12,247 nucleotides of DNA from Desulfobacterales bacterium (GCA_029940345.1 JAOZRC010000092.1:1-12247); one strand, 5' to 3'. Numbered from the stretch's first letter, positions 1-6,178 are shown. Notes: a model not told the origin generated them from the sequence alone. A program made the numbers and translations.

Positions 1-54
1 TATAGTTTTAAATAAGGCACATTTAAAATCACCAATTATGACCTTTCCGAGTAT
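1..54. repeat. Right end of a repeated MITE-like element, cut by the window edge
   Basis: Positions 25-54 hold a 30-bp sequence that occurs twice more in the window, as the two inverted arms of the element at 3084-3186. It matches each arm at 27 of 30 bases and reads AAAATCACCAATTATGACC followed by a less conserved tail ending in GAGTAT. The bases just inside it (an AAATAAGGCA-like stretch, 10-20) also resemble the interior of the 3084-3186 copy (AATTAAGGCA, 3136-3144). I infer that 1-54 is the right half of a second copy whose left arm lies outside the window. Nothing here looks coding. Confidence 0.65.
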
Positions 55-102
55 AGGCAGTGGTCAGACGCTGATGCTATTATTATTTAAAGCTTGATTA
101 AC

Positions 103-726
103 ATGTCTTCATACTCTTTAAAAAACATTGCGGACGCCACCGGACTGAAGATCGGTTTCATCAAAATGTGCCTGCAAAAAAAACCGCACCTGTTTAAGCC
201 ACTTATTTATCAAGATGCGGGCGGCAGCACAAGATTAAAACCTAAGGGGCTGGTTCTGTTTCAAAAAATCGCCGAGCGTATTGGTGCAGCGAAGCGACTA
301 TCCGCTCCACCGACCCACACTGCCATCTCGATGGACAGGGGCGTAAAAAGTGACGCTGACCCATCAGAACCCCATTCCCCCAAAATATTTGGCTCTCAAG
401 ATTATCAGCGCTTAATGACGCAACACCGAGAATTATACAAACGTGTGGAAAAAGCGCTTCACCTTATTGAAAACGAAAAAATCAAACGTATTCAGGCTGA
501 AAACGATTTGAGACGTTTTTTTGCGGAGATCAAGCCGTTAACCGACAATCATTCTATTGAACAAGCCATTATTCTACGGCAAAACCGCCGTTTAAGACGT
601 GCTGAACTTATCGGGAAATTGGAAAATCACCGTTTCTTTAACACGGGCGCACGCAAAAAATTGTTTGAAGAACTCAAAGCCCTTGATGCGGCCTATTACT
701 ATAAATTATTGGAATATGATTCCTGA
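103..726 (+). CDS. Unrecognised protein with N-terminal MerR-like HTH and a coiled coil
   Basis: About 207 residues. The first 55 or so (SLKNIADATGLKIGFIKMCL, then a short wing-like stretch and KGLVLFQKIAERIG) look like a MerR-type winged helix that binds DNA. A polar, low-complexity linker rich in Pro, Ser and Asp follows. Next comes a charged, heptad-like helix (RELYKRVEKALHLIENEKIK and onward) that is probably a coiled coil for dimerisation, then a Lys/Arg-rich C-terminal helical part. No ligand-binding domain or catalytic motif is visible. I chose ATG at 103; an in-frame TTG at 94 is possible and neither has a good Shine-Dalgarno. The antiporter gene starts 54 bp downstream on the same strand, so co-transcription is possible. 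I do not recognise the family; a DNA-binding role is inferred from the N-terminus only. Confidence 0.7.
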   Translation: MSSYSLKNIADATGLKIGFIKMCLQKKPHLFKPLIYQDAGGSTRLKPKGLVLFQKIAERIGAAKRLSAPPTHTAISMDRGVKSDADPSEPHSPKIFGSQDYQRLMTQHRELYKRVEKALHLIENEKIKRIQAENDLRRFFAEIKPLTDNHSIEQAIILRQNRRLRRAELIGKLENHRFFNTGARKKLFEELKALDAAYYYKLLEYDS

Positions 727-780
727 TCAGGTCTGCCTGCCAAAAGGTCTCGGTCATATCGCCAAAACGGAATAACCGGA

Positions 781-1755
781 ATGCTATTAAACCTGTTTCT
801 ATTTATTATCGGCTTGTTATTGCTGTACTATGGTGCAAATTGGCTTGTAAAAGGCGCTGCCAGCATGGCGCGTTCTTTCGGACTCACACCACTTGTGATT
901 GGCTTGACCGTGGTGGCGTTTGGCACTTCGGCGCCGGAACTGGTGGTCAGTATTGTCTCCGCCGTCCAAAACCAGAGCATGATTGCCGTGGGCAATGTGA
1001 TCGGCAGCAATATATGCAATATCGCCCTGGTTCTGGGCGTGACGGCAATTATCCTGCCCATCGCTTGTCAAAAGGCGACCATTAAAAGGGATATGCCGAT
1101 CATGCTGGGAATTTCACTGTACCTGCTGATTATCTCTTATAACTCCCACATCGGGCGGTTGGAAGGGGTGAGTTTATTCGGCGGCGTCATTTTATACACG
1201 CTGTTTAATTATCGTATCGCTCGCAAGGAAGTATCCGGTTATTTAGAAAATTGTGCGCCTTCCGATTATGTTCCTAATGACCTTGAATATATTAACTCCC
1301 GGATGAAACAGGCACTGTTGATTATTATCGGAATCGTCGGGGTGGTGGTAGGCGCTAAATCGCTTATTTACGCCGCCGTCAATATGATGCAGCGTTTTGG
1401 TGTGAGTGACAAAGTGATCGGATTGACGGTAGTCGCTTTTGGCACGTCCGTACCGGAATTGGCCACCTCCGTTGTCGCCGCTTTACGAAAAGAGACAGAC
1501 ATCAGTCTCGGCAATCTCATCGGCAGCAATGTGTTTAATATCCTATGCGTTCTGGGCGTGGTGTCCATGATTAAGCCCATTACGATACCTGGCGGATTCA
1601 TCGAAAGCGGCTTGTTAATCGATTACCTGGTGATGATGGTTATCAGCGCCATGCCCTGGCTGATGATGGCCAGTGGGCATGTGATTTCACGTAGTAATGG
1701 TGCAATTTTATTGGTATCTTATTTGTGCTATTTGGGATATTTGACAATCAAATAG
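781..1755 (+). CDS. yrbG: Calcium/sodium antiporter, YrbG/CaxA type (CaCA superfamily)
   Basis: An inner-membrane cation exchanger of 324 residues, the usual length for the bacterial K+-dependent Na+/Ca2+ exchanger-like family, with about ten hydrophobic helices. The two inverted alpha repeats that form the ion site are both clear. Alpha-1 has GTSAPEL (Glu53) and GNVIGSNICN (Asn71, Asn76). Alpha-2 has GTSVPEL (Glu226) and GNLIGSNVFN (Asn245, Asn250). The acidic and Asn residues of these repeats coordinate the transported ions in structurally studied exchangers. A polar cytoplasmic loop lies between the halves, around residues 150-175. The likely job is expelling Ca2+ in exchange for Na+; ion specificity cannot be read from sequence alone. 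The next gene, a lytic transglycosylase, begins 10 bp after the stop, so the two are probably one transcript. The start has only a weak ribosome binding site (CCGGA just before the ATG). Confidence 0.93.
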   Translation: MLLNLFLFIIGLLLLYYGANWLVKGAASMARSFGLTPLVIGLTVVAFGTSAPELVVSIVSAVQNQSMIAVGNVIGSNICNIALVLGVTAIILPIACQKATIKRDMPIMLGISLYLLIISYNSHIGRLEGVSLFGGVILYTLFNYRIARKEVSGYLENCAPSDYVPNDLEYINSRMKQALLIIIGIVGVVVGAKSLIYAAVNMMQRFGVSDKVIGLTVVAFGTSVPELATSVVAALRKETDISLGNLIGSNVFNILCVLGVVSMIKPITIPGGFIESGLLIDYLVMMVISAMPWLMMASGHVISRSNGAILLVSYLCYLGYLTIK

Positions 1756-1765
1756 ATAGAGGATC

Positions 1766-2875
1766 ATGTTACGAATCAAATTCATAATCATATTTCTTGG
1801 CATCGCCTTGTTGACCAATGCTTCAGGATGGTGCCAAGCGCCGCTTCGCAGTGTACGGTTGCCTTCCCTGGTTTCAGCCCTACGGTTTAGTGAGCCACCC
1901 GCTTTCTGCGGCGAAACGATTCCCATGGATATTGGCGATGTACGCGAGCGCCTGGAAAAAGCCCTTTTGCTGGCGCTCTGGGACCGTCCCCAAGTGATTT
2001 TGTGGCTAAAACGCGCGAACCGGTACATGCCCATTATCACACGCGCGCTCAAAGAAAACCGGATGCCGGATGATCTTAAATATATCACCGTGATTGAAAG
2101 CGCGTTGCGGCCCCATGCCGGTTCGGTCAAAGGTGCCATGGGCTTTTGGCAGTTTATGCCTGCCACGGGGCGTAAATACGGCCTGACTGTTAACAGTGAT
2201 TTGGATGAACGCCGCAGTATTTTCGCTTCCACTCGTGCGGCGGTGCAATATTTGAAAGCGCTGCACGCCCAGTTCGGTTCCTGGGCCCTGGCCGCCGCCG
2301 CTTTTAATATGGGCGAACAGGGCTTGCACACCGCCATTTTAACCCAAAAAACGGATAATTATTACCAGCTATACCTGCCACTGGAAACTCAACATTACCT
2401 ATTTAAAATTCTGGCCGCCAAATTAATCTTATCCGATCCTCAAAGATATCGTTTTTATTTGAAAAAATCAGACTATTATCCACCCTTGACCTTTGATCGG
2501 GTTGAAATTAAATGCGACCAAAAAACGTCTATCAGCGTCATCGCGGAGGCGGCTGACACTCAATTTAAAGTGATCAAGGATTTGAATCCCGCCATTCGGG
2601 GGTACGATCTTGTCAAAGGCAACCATCGGCTTCTGATTCCCAAAGGCACAGCCCAAGGTTTTTTTGAACGTTTGAAGCCACTTTTGGCGCAATCGCGCCA
2701 AAAAGCCCGGGAGCATATCTATGTCGTGCGGCCAGGTGATAATTTAGCCGCCATCGCCAAGCGTTTTAATGTACCTCTGCCGGTGCTTTTTATTTGGAAT
2801 CGTCTGGATTTGAATAAGCCGATTCATCCTGGTGATAAGTTAGTGATTTATTCTCAAAAGCGTATTGGGCCTTAA
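1766..2875 (+). CDS. Membrane-bound/periplasmic lytic transglycosylase, SLT domain plus LysM (MltD-like)
   Basis: Cleaves the MurNAc-GlcNAc bond of peptidoglycan in the periplasm, leaving a 1,6-anhydro end. It has 369 residues. Residues 1-24 are a hydrophobic export signal (LRIKFIIIFLGIALLTNASG) without a convincing lipobox Cys; a Cys at about position 23 lacks the usual preceding residues. The SLT domain (about 98-195) shows the catalytic Glu111 in VIESAL, then GAMGFWQFMPATG and AAAAFNMGEQGL, the family hallmarks. A degenerate LysM-like segment lies at about 246-292 (ending LLIPKG). A canonical LysM follows at 317-364 (YVVRPGDNLAAIAKRF, then IHPGDKLVIYS), which should bind glycan. E. coli MltD has about 450 residues, so this is a shorter relative. 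The ribosome binding site is AGAGGA, only 2-3 bp before the ATG. The gene is tightly linked to the upstream antiporter. Confidence 0.92.
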   Translation: MLRIKFIIIFLGIALLTNASGWCQAPLRSVRLPSLVSALRFSEPPAFCGETIPMDIGDVRERLEKALLLALWDRPQVILWLKRANRYMPIITRALKENRMPDDLKYITVIESALRPHAGSVKGAMGFWQFMPATGRKYGLTVNSDLDERRSIFASTRAAVQYLKALHAQFGSWALAAAAFNMGEQGLHTAILTQKTDNYYQLYLPLETQHYLFKILAAKLILSDPQRYRFYLKKSDYYPPLTFDRVEIKCDQKTSISVIAEAADTQFKVIKDLNPAIRGYDLVKGNHRLLIPKGTAQGFFERLKPLLAQSRQKAREHIYVVRPGDNLAAIAKRFNVPLPVLFIWNRLDLNKPIHPGDKLVIYSQKRIGP

Positions 2876-3083
2876 AGGGTGTTTTCCAGATATGAATCTA
2901 CCGAATTAAGGTCATCCTTCATGTGGCAGTTTATACTTTTTTGCATTCAACTTTCAGGTGTCAGGAATTTGGCTGGCGCACTCTGACACCCGGTTTCCAT
3001 CACAAAAAAGTGTAGGATAGCATGACATGGATCAGAACCGTTCTGACGCTTTTTCAGCAAATTAAAAACTTTTCAAACAGACT
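2876..3083. other. Convergent intergenic stretch with an 8-bp-stem hairpin (2957-2990)
   Basis: No gene is visible between the transglycosylase stop and the inverted-repeat element at 3084. The only structure is GGTGTCAG (2957-2964) facing CTGACACC (2983-2990), an 8-bp perfect stem with an 18-base loop. Neither strand has a run of T after it, so I do not call it an intrinsic terminator. Being between convergent genes it could still affect transcript ends. It also resembles the short GGTGTCAG-type repeats scattered through some deltaproteobacterial genomes, which is an impression only. Confidence 0.4.
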
Positions 3084-3186
3084 ATACTTGGCACGGTCAT
3101 AATTGGTGATTTTGAAATATGTCTTACACCTATGAATTAAGGCATTGATCAATTATAAAATCACCAATTATGGCCTTCACGAGTAT
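3084..3186. mobile_element. 103-bp MITE-like element with 30-bp terminal inverted repeats
   Basis: The left arm (3084-3113) and the reverse complement of the right arm (3157-3186) match at 25 of 30 bases; the inner 16 bases (AAAATCACCAATTATG) are identical. The 43-bp centre contains a perfect 10-bp palindrome, ATTGATCAAT (3144-3153), and no reading frame of note. A third arm occurs at 25-54. TA dinucleotides flank both ends (ctaTACTTG and CGAGTATA), compatible with a TA target as used by IS630/Tc1-type transposons. That link is inference, as no transposase is in view. The element lies 13 bp beyond the hydrolase stop codon. A transcript of that gene would run through it and could fold into a long hairpin, so it may also shape the 3' end of that mRNA. 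Confidence 0.65.
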
Positions 3187-3199
3187 ATAAAACCGCCGC

Positions 3200-3739
3200 C
3201 TATTTTAACAAACGCACAATTTGTCTGAACGCATCCCCCTGGGCCACTTTCATTATCTCGAATATGGCAATCTCGGAAGCGGTCAATTTGGCACCGGCGT
3301 CTTTCATTTTATCAATGCCCACCGTTTTGTTGGTGTTTATCCTGGAACCGACGCAATCCGTCACAACGTTGACTTCATAGCCATTTAGAATTAATTCAGC
3401 TGTGGTTTGATAGATACAGATATGGGCTTCGATGCCTGTTATCAAAAGCTGGCTTTGGGTCAACGCATTGAGTTGGGTCATGAAAGCAGGTTCGCCGCAG
3501 CAACTGAATGCTGATTTGACCACCGGTTTGACGTCAGGCAAAAGTTCGGCGATTTCCGGAATGGTCGGCCCTAATTTATCCGGTAACTGCTCGGTTACTA
3601 TAATCGGCAATCCCAGGATCAGAGCACTTTGAATCATAATGCGCGTATTTTTGTAAAGCATCTCCCGATTATCCATTGCCTTGGCTAAATTACCCTGGAT
3701 GTCAATTACAAGCAACGCGGTGTTTTCCTTATTTAACAT
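3200..3739 (-). CDS. Isochorismatase-family cysteine hydrolase (YcaC/nicotinamidase-like)
   Basis: A cytoplasmic alpha/beta hydrolase of 179 residues, typical for the short YcaC-like branch of the family. The Asp-Lys-Cys catalytic triad is visible: Asp13 in ALLVIDIQ, Lys75 in VVKSAFSCCG, and Cys108 in ITGIEAHICIYQTT. The residues before the Cys (Gly102-Ile103-Glu104) fit the conserved cis-peptide segment. The C-terminal half contains the usual VVTDCVGSR strand. Family members hydrolyse amides (nicotinamide, N-carbamoyl compounds, biuret and the like) or vinyl ethers (isochorismate), and several have no known substrate. Sequence alone does not tell which applies here. Start choice is firm: AAGGAG lies 8 bp before the ATG. 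The CULT-domain gene ends 81 bp upstream on the same strand, which makes a shared operon or at least linked function plausible. Confidence 0.92.
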   Translation of the reverse strand: MLNKENTALLVIDIQGNLAKAMDNREMLYKNTRIMIQSALILGLPIIVTEQLPDKLGPTIPEIAELLPDVKPVVKSAFSCCGEPAFMTQLNALTQSQLLITGIEAHICIYQTTAELILNGYEVNVVTDCVGSRINTNKTVGIDKMKDAGAKLTASEIAIFEIMKVAQGDAFRQIVRLLK

Positions 3740-3747
3740 GCTGTTTT

Positions 3748-3771
3748 CTCCTTCTTTAATTTAGAATTATA
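3748..3771 (-). promoter_or_regulatory. Ribosome binding site and possible -10 box of the isochorismatase-family gene
   Basis: On the minus strand, AAGGAG (3748-3753) sits 8 bp before the ATG at 3739 and fixes that start. Just upstream is a perfect TATAAT (3766-3771). No good -35 hexamer is found at 16-18 bp, so a private promoter for the hydrolase is only possible. If it is real, the hydrolase can also be expressed without the upstream CULT gene. Confidence 0.45.
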
Positions 3772-3820
3772 TCATAATCAGGCGTCTTTCATGTTCACTC
3801 CCGCTGATTCATCGGCAAGG

Positions 3821-4228
3821 TTACAACAATCGCTCTATAATCAAGCCGTTGAACCGATCTCCGCCGCCGGAAAGAAAAAGCCAACCAAGATGCACCAAAC
3901 AGGTGCGGCATACGGCCATACGCCAATGGTATCCTCTGAACCAGGTGAATTCGTCCGTGGCAATTCCAGTATATCCGCAACCATCGGCATTTTTAAAACA
4001 ACCAATTTCAAAAACAAGGCCGTGTGGATTGGCAAAGGTATGAACACGTGCGCCCTGCCGGCGGATTCGTTCCCTAACATGGGTAACCGGCTGTAAACAT
4101 TGACGGCAGAGGATATCATCGTCATCAGGCGTGTCGTCTTCATCGACCTGATCACTGATGATCGGTGTAACGCCGCCTTGCATCTCCTTTTCAGGCGGTA
4201 ATTTGAAATATACGCTTCCTGGTAACAT
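3821..4228 (-). CDS. Stand-alone CULT-domain protein (bacterial cereblon-like ligand-binding domain)
   Basis: 135 residues. After an acidic leader (DEDDTPDDDD) the whole protein is one CULT domain, the fold that binds thalidomide in human cereblon. Four zinc cysteines are present as CRQC (Cys41, Cys44) and CRTC (Cys107, Cys110). The ligand cage is complete: Trp96 (FTWF), Trp102 (GYHW) and Trp116 (HLGW), spaced 6 and 14 residues apart exactly like Trp380, Trp386 and Trp400 of human cereblon. Asn67-Pro68-His69 match Asn351-Pro352-His353, again 29 residues before the first Trp. Phe94 replaces human His378, as in the Magnetospirillum single-domain protein MsCI4. CULT domains bind cyclic imides and uracil-like rings; the role of bacterial ones is unknown. 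The start is uncertain: ATG at 4228 has no clear ribosome binding site, while the ATG at 4183 has AAGGAG directly abutting it, which is too close. No signal peptide is seen, so it is probably cytoplasmic. The hydrolase follows 81 bp downstream. Confidence 0.9.
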   Translation of the reverse strand: MLPGSVYFKLPPEKEMQGGVTPIISDQVDEDDTPDDDDILCRQCLQPVTHVRERIRRQGARVHTFANPHGLVFEIGCFKNADGCGYTGIATDEFTWFRGYHWRMAVCRTCLVHLGWLFLSGGGDRFNGLIIERLL

Positions 4229-4489
4229 AACGCTTATATCTGATGAATTGTTTGTTATGCCCGTTATACGGACAACAGTGTATTGCGACGCCTTACCTTA
4301 AATCTTTTTATAAAGTCGCTTAACATACGCTTTTAATTTGGGACGTTTTGTGCTATCAATTGGATAAAAGAAGCGCTTTGCTCGATTTCTTATTCCAAGT
4401 TTACAATACCCATTACACCAAATACAAGAAAAATTTTTTAATTTGAAATAACCTGTTTACTTATAATTACTTTACCAGAGGAGGATGTG
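4229..4489. promoter_or_regulatory. Divergent intergenic region with a -10 box and strong RBS for the EF-hand gene
   Basis: This 261-bp AT-rich gap separates the leftward CULT gene from the rightward EF-hand gene, so both promoters should lie here. On the plus strand a perfect TATAAT is at 4462-4467; the best -35 candidates at 16-18 bp are poor. A strong ribosome binding site, AGAGGAGG (4477-4484), is 5 bp from the ATG at 4490, which is why I prefer that ATG over the in-frame GTG at 4487. On the minus strand I see no convincing promoter for the CULT gene. A short palindrome, CCGTtatACGG (4261-4271), about 33 bp before the CULT start could be an operator, but it is small. Confidence 0.45.
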
Positions 4490-4909
4490 ATGAAACTATT
4501 TACCCTTTTGATCAGTTTTATGACGCTTGTTTTATGGACAGGGCTTTATGAATGCGCCGTTCAGGCGAAATCTCCCAAAAAGAACCAATCATTATTCGAA
4601 ACAATTGATGTGAATCAGGATAAAAAAATCAGTGTGGACGAGTTTACCACGCATTTTTTTAAAGTGTCGTTTTATTATTTAGACAAAAATGGGGACGGCC
4701 AAATTTCCAAAAAGGAGTGGTTGATTATGGAAACACAAGAGGGTGCCAGTGAAATGTTTGATCAACTGGATACCAACCACGACAATTTTGTGACAATCCT
4801 GGAATTTTCACACCCCCAAGGCAAGCGCGAAATTGTTAACAACCTGTTTCGAACGCTTGATAAAAATGGGGATGGTGTCTTGGAAGAAGAGGAGTTGCGC
4901 TGGAAATGA
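4490..4909 (+). CDS. Exported calcium-binding protein with four EF-hands
   Basis: 139 residues. Residues 1-26 are a signal peptide with a probable cleavage after VQA, so the protein acts in the periplasm or outside. Four 12-residue EF-hand loops follow: 40-51 (DVNQDKKISVDE), 65-76 (DKNGDGQISKKE), 94-105 (DTNHDNFVTILE) and 124-135 (DKNGDGVLEEEE). All keep Asp, Asn and Asp at loop positions 1, 3 and 5 and Glu at 12, so all four should bind Ca2+. The loops are 25-30 residues apart, which fits two paired EF-hand lobes as in calmodulin-like proteins. There is no other domain. A role as a periplasmic calcium sensor or buffer is inferred. A calcium antiporter gene lies 3 kb away on the same strand, but nothing in the sequence links them. 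The next gene is behind a separate promoter, so this is probably a single-gene unit. Confidence 0.9.
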   Translation: MKLFTLLISFMTLVLWTGLYECAVQAKSPKKNQSLFETIDVNQDKKISVDEFTTHFFKVSFYYLDKNGDGQISKKEWLIMETQEGASEMFDQLDTNHDNFVTILEFSHPQGKREIVNNLFRTLDKNGDGVLEEEELRWK

Positions 4910-4951
4910 TGGTATTATCTGAATATACGATTGTTCACTTCATATTTTTGA

Positions 4952-4967
4952 TGGCACAGTAATTGCA
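4952..4967 (+). promoter_or_regulatory. Sigma-54 (-24/-12) promoter for the lipoprotein operon
   Basis: TGGCAC (4952-4957), five bases, TTGCA (4963-4967). This matches the RpoN consensus TGGCAC-N5-TTGCW at every specified base, and GG and GC are exactly 12 bp apart. Transcription would start near 4978 and read rightward into the lipoprotein gene at 5172 and the gene after it, with a leader of about 195 nt that holds the palindrome at 5078-5131. A TATAAT (4976-4981) overlaps the start region; its -35 partner is poor, so a sigma-70 promoter is less likely. Sigma-54 use would require an enhancer-binding activator encoded elsewhere; I see no clear activator site. Confidence 0.6.
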
Positions 4968-5077
4968 TGATTGCATATAATATTACGGTTCAGTCTATTT
5001 TGCCAAGAACGATTCTTTAAATGGCTCGGCCAAGAGGAAACATTCCAAAGATCGGGGACGAAATAACTTCCCCATTC

Positions 5078-5131
5078 GGAGTGCAAGCTTCAGCTTGCAT
5101 TGCTAACAAGGCAAACTGAAGTTTGCACTCC
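5078..5131. repeat. Nested palindrome, REP-like or mRNA leader stem-loop
   Basis: Two 21-bp arms (5078-5098 and 5111-5131) are inverted repeats of each other with 19 of 21 matches and a 12-base spacer. Each arm is itself a palindrome: GCAAGCT-tc-AGCTTGC in the left and GCAAACT-ga-AGTTTGC in the right. The DNA can therefore form either one long hairpin or two small ones. It lies in the leader of the lipoprotein gene, 40 bp before its ATG. The 'GGAGTGCAAGCTTCAGCTTGC' type of repeat looks like a dispersed REP family, but no second copy is in this window. It is not followed by a T run, so it is not a standard terminator. Confidence 0.65.
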
Positions 5132-5171
5132 TCTTCTGAAAATGAAAAATAATAGAAAGGATAACAGTAAA

Positions 5172-5612
5172 ATGAAACAATCAATTGTCATCCAACTGGC
5201 AGTTATGGTCATCATAACCGTGATGACAGCTTGTTCGGCACACCAGCGACCCGCTACTGAGACAGCCGTGGGAACAGCGGTCGGTGCGGGCGTAGGAGCA
5301 GGCGTCGGCGCAATTGCCGGCAATAACATCAGCGGTTTTTCCCGCGCCGAAGGCGCCGTTGCCGGCGCAATCGTCGGCGGATTGATTGGTGGCGTGGCCG
5401 GCAATCAACAAGCGCAGATCAATTCACAACAGCGCCAGATTAACACGTTGAGCCAACAAGCCAACCAAACGGTGGTGAATGTGACCAATAGCAACGGTAG
5501 TATCACACCTGTGATTTTAACCCGTCAAGGCAGTCAATGGCGCGGCCCTCGTGGCGAACTCTATAACACCCTTCCCAGACCGGCGCAATTGAAAAGCGTG
5601 TATGGTTTCTGA
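5172..5612 (+). CDS. Glycine-zipper lipoprotein
   Basis: 146 residues. A lipoprotein signal ends in VMTAC, with Cys21 as the predicted lipidated residue; Met at -3 is an allowed but not ideal lipobox residue. Residues about 31-78 form a glycine zipper with GxxxG spacing (GTAVGAGVGAGVGAIAG and GAVAGAIVGGLIGGVAG), two hydrophobic hairpin segments that usually pack in the outer membrane. A Gln/Asn-rich linker follows, then a C-terminal tail with QWRGPRGELYNTLP. The start at 5172 fits the signal peptide and the AAAGG at 5156-5160; an in-frame ATG at 5142 would give a longer, charged N-terminus and is less likely. Glycine-zipper lipoproteins are often envelope stress or structural proteins, but function here is not known. 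The next gene starts 11 bp after the stop. The sigma-54 promoter at 4952 is the best candidate driver. Confidence 0.85.
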   Translation: MKQSIVIQLAVMVIITVMTACSAHQRPATETAVGTAVGAGVGAGVGAIAGNNISGFSRAEGAVAGAIVGGLIGGVAGNQQAQINSQQRQINTLSQQANQTVVNVTNSNGSITPVILTRQGSQWRGPRGELYNTLPRPAQLKSVYGF

Positions 5613-5623
5613 TAAGGTCAGAA

Positions 5624-6178
5624 ATGCATCAAAAACAATGGCACAATAAAACCGAGAATTCTTTTTCCCAGGATTCTTCCGGCCTTTTAAAGCTCTTCGT
5701 TTATGGTACATTAAAACGCGGCTATCAGAATTATGAAAAATTTTGCCAGGGCGTCCTAAACGTTGAAAGCAGTGTCGTATCAGGACGCTTATATCAACTG
5801 ACAAGCGGTATTCCAATGCTTCTGATTCCGCCGGGAAGTATCCTGGCAAGCGGTTCTGATGACCCGCTTGCAGATGTCGCGCTGCAAAATCGTTATTCTG
5901 ACAGGACGCCATCCATAAACACCGATTTACATACAGATAAATCAGGAGGTTGGAATTGGGTTCAGGGTGAAATTCTGATATTTGACGATCCAGCAATCAG
6001 GCTGCCGGCCATTGATACTTTGGAACGCTTCAAACCGGGAGGCCCCAGTCATTATCAGCGCGTTTTGGTACCGGTAATGACCGATCCCGGTAAACATATC
6101 ACAGCCTGGCTTTACATTGCCGCAAATCAAATCCAAAGATCGGCAAAGTGGCTTTCCGCCGGAATTTGGCCCGCATAA
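5624..6178 (+). CDS. Gamma-glutamylcyclotransferase / AIG2-like protein
   Basis: 184 residues with the GGACT/AIG2 fold. The substrate loop LFVYGTLKRGYQNY (residues 24-37) is typical, as is GRLYQL (54-59). The catalytic Glu is predicted to be Glu134 in DTLERF, followed by the conserved Tyr-x-Arg (YQR, 144-146) and a beta strand VLVPV. Enzymes of this fold release 5-oxoproline from gamma-glutamyl peptides or gamma-glutamylamines; the exact substrate cannot be told. It is longer than the minimal family (about 110-150 residues) because of a segment at about 72-112 between GIPMLLIPPG and WNWVQGEI. A similar insert seems usual in proteobacterial relatives, from memory. TAAGG is 6 bp before the ATG, and the start is 11 bp after the lipoprotein gene, so the two are probably co-transcribed. 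No export signal, so cytoplasmic. Confidence 0.85.
   Translation: MHQKQWHNKTENSFSQDSSGLLKLFVYGTLKRGYQNYEKFCQGVLNVESSVVSGRLYQLTSGIPMLLIPPGSILASGSDDPLADVALQNRYSDRTPSINTDLHTDKSGGWNWVQGEILIFDDPAIRLPAIDTLERFKPGGPSHYQRVLVPVMTDPGKHITAWLYIAANQIQRSAKWLSAGIWPA

Noticed and set aside
3089..3105. TGGCAC within the 103-bp element as a sigma-54 promoter
   Set aside because: The -12 part at the required spacing reads TAATT, not TTGC.
3791..4096. Plus-strand reading frame of 101 codons opposite the CULT gene
   Set aside because: The minus strand encodes a clearly recognisable CULT domain here; the plus-strand translation has no recognisable features.
4443..4467. TTGAAA with TATAAT as a full sigma-70 promoter for the EF-hand gene
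   Set aside because: The spacer is only 13 bp; only the -10 box is kept as a candidate.
5100..5171. TTG start 24 codons upstream of the lipoprotein
   Set aside because: It reads through the palindrome and would bury the lipoprotein signal peptide; ATG 5172 fits the signal and an AAAGG site.
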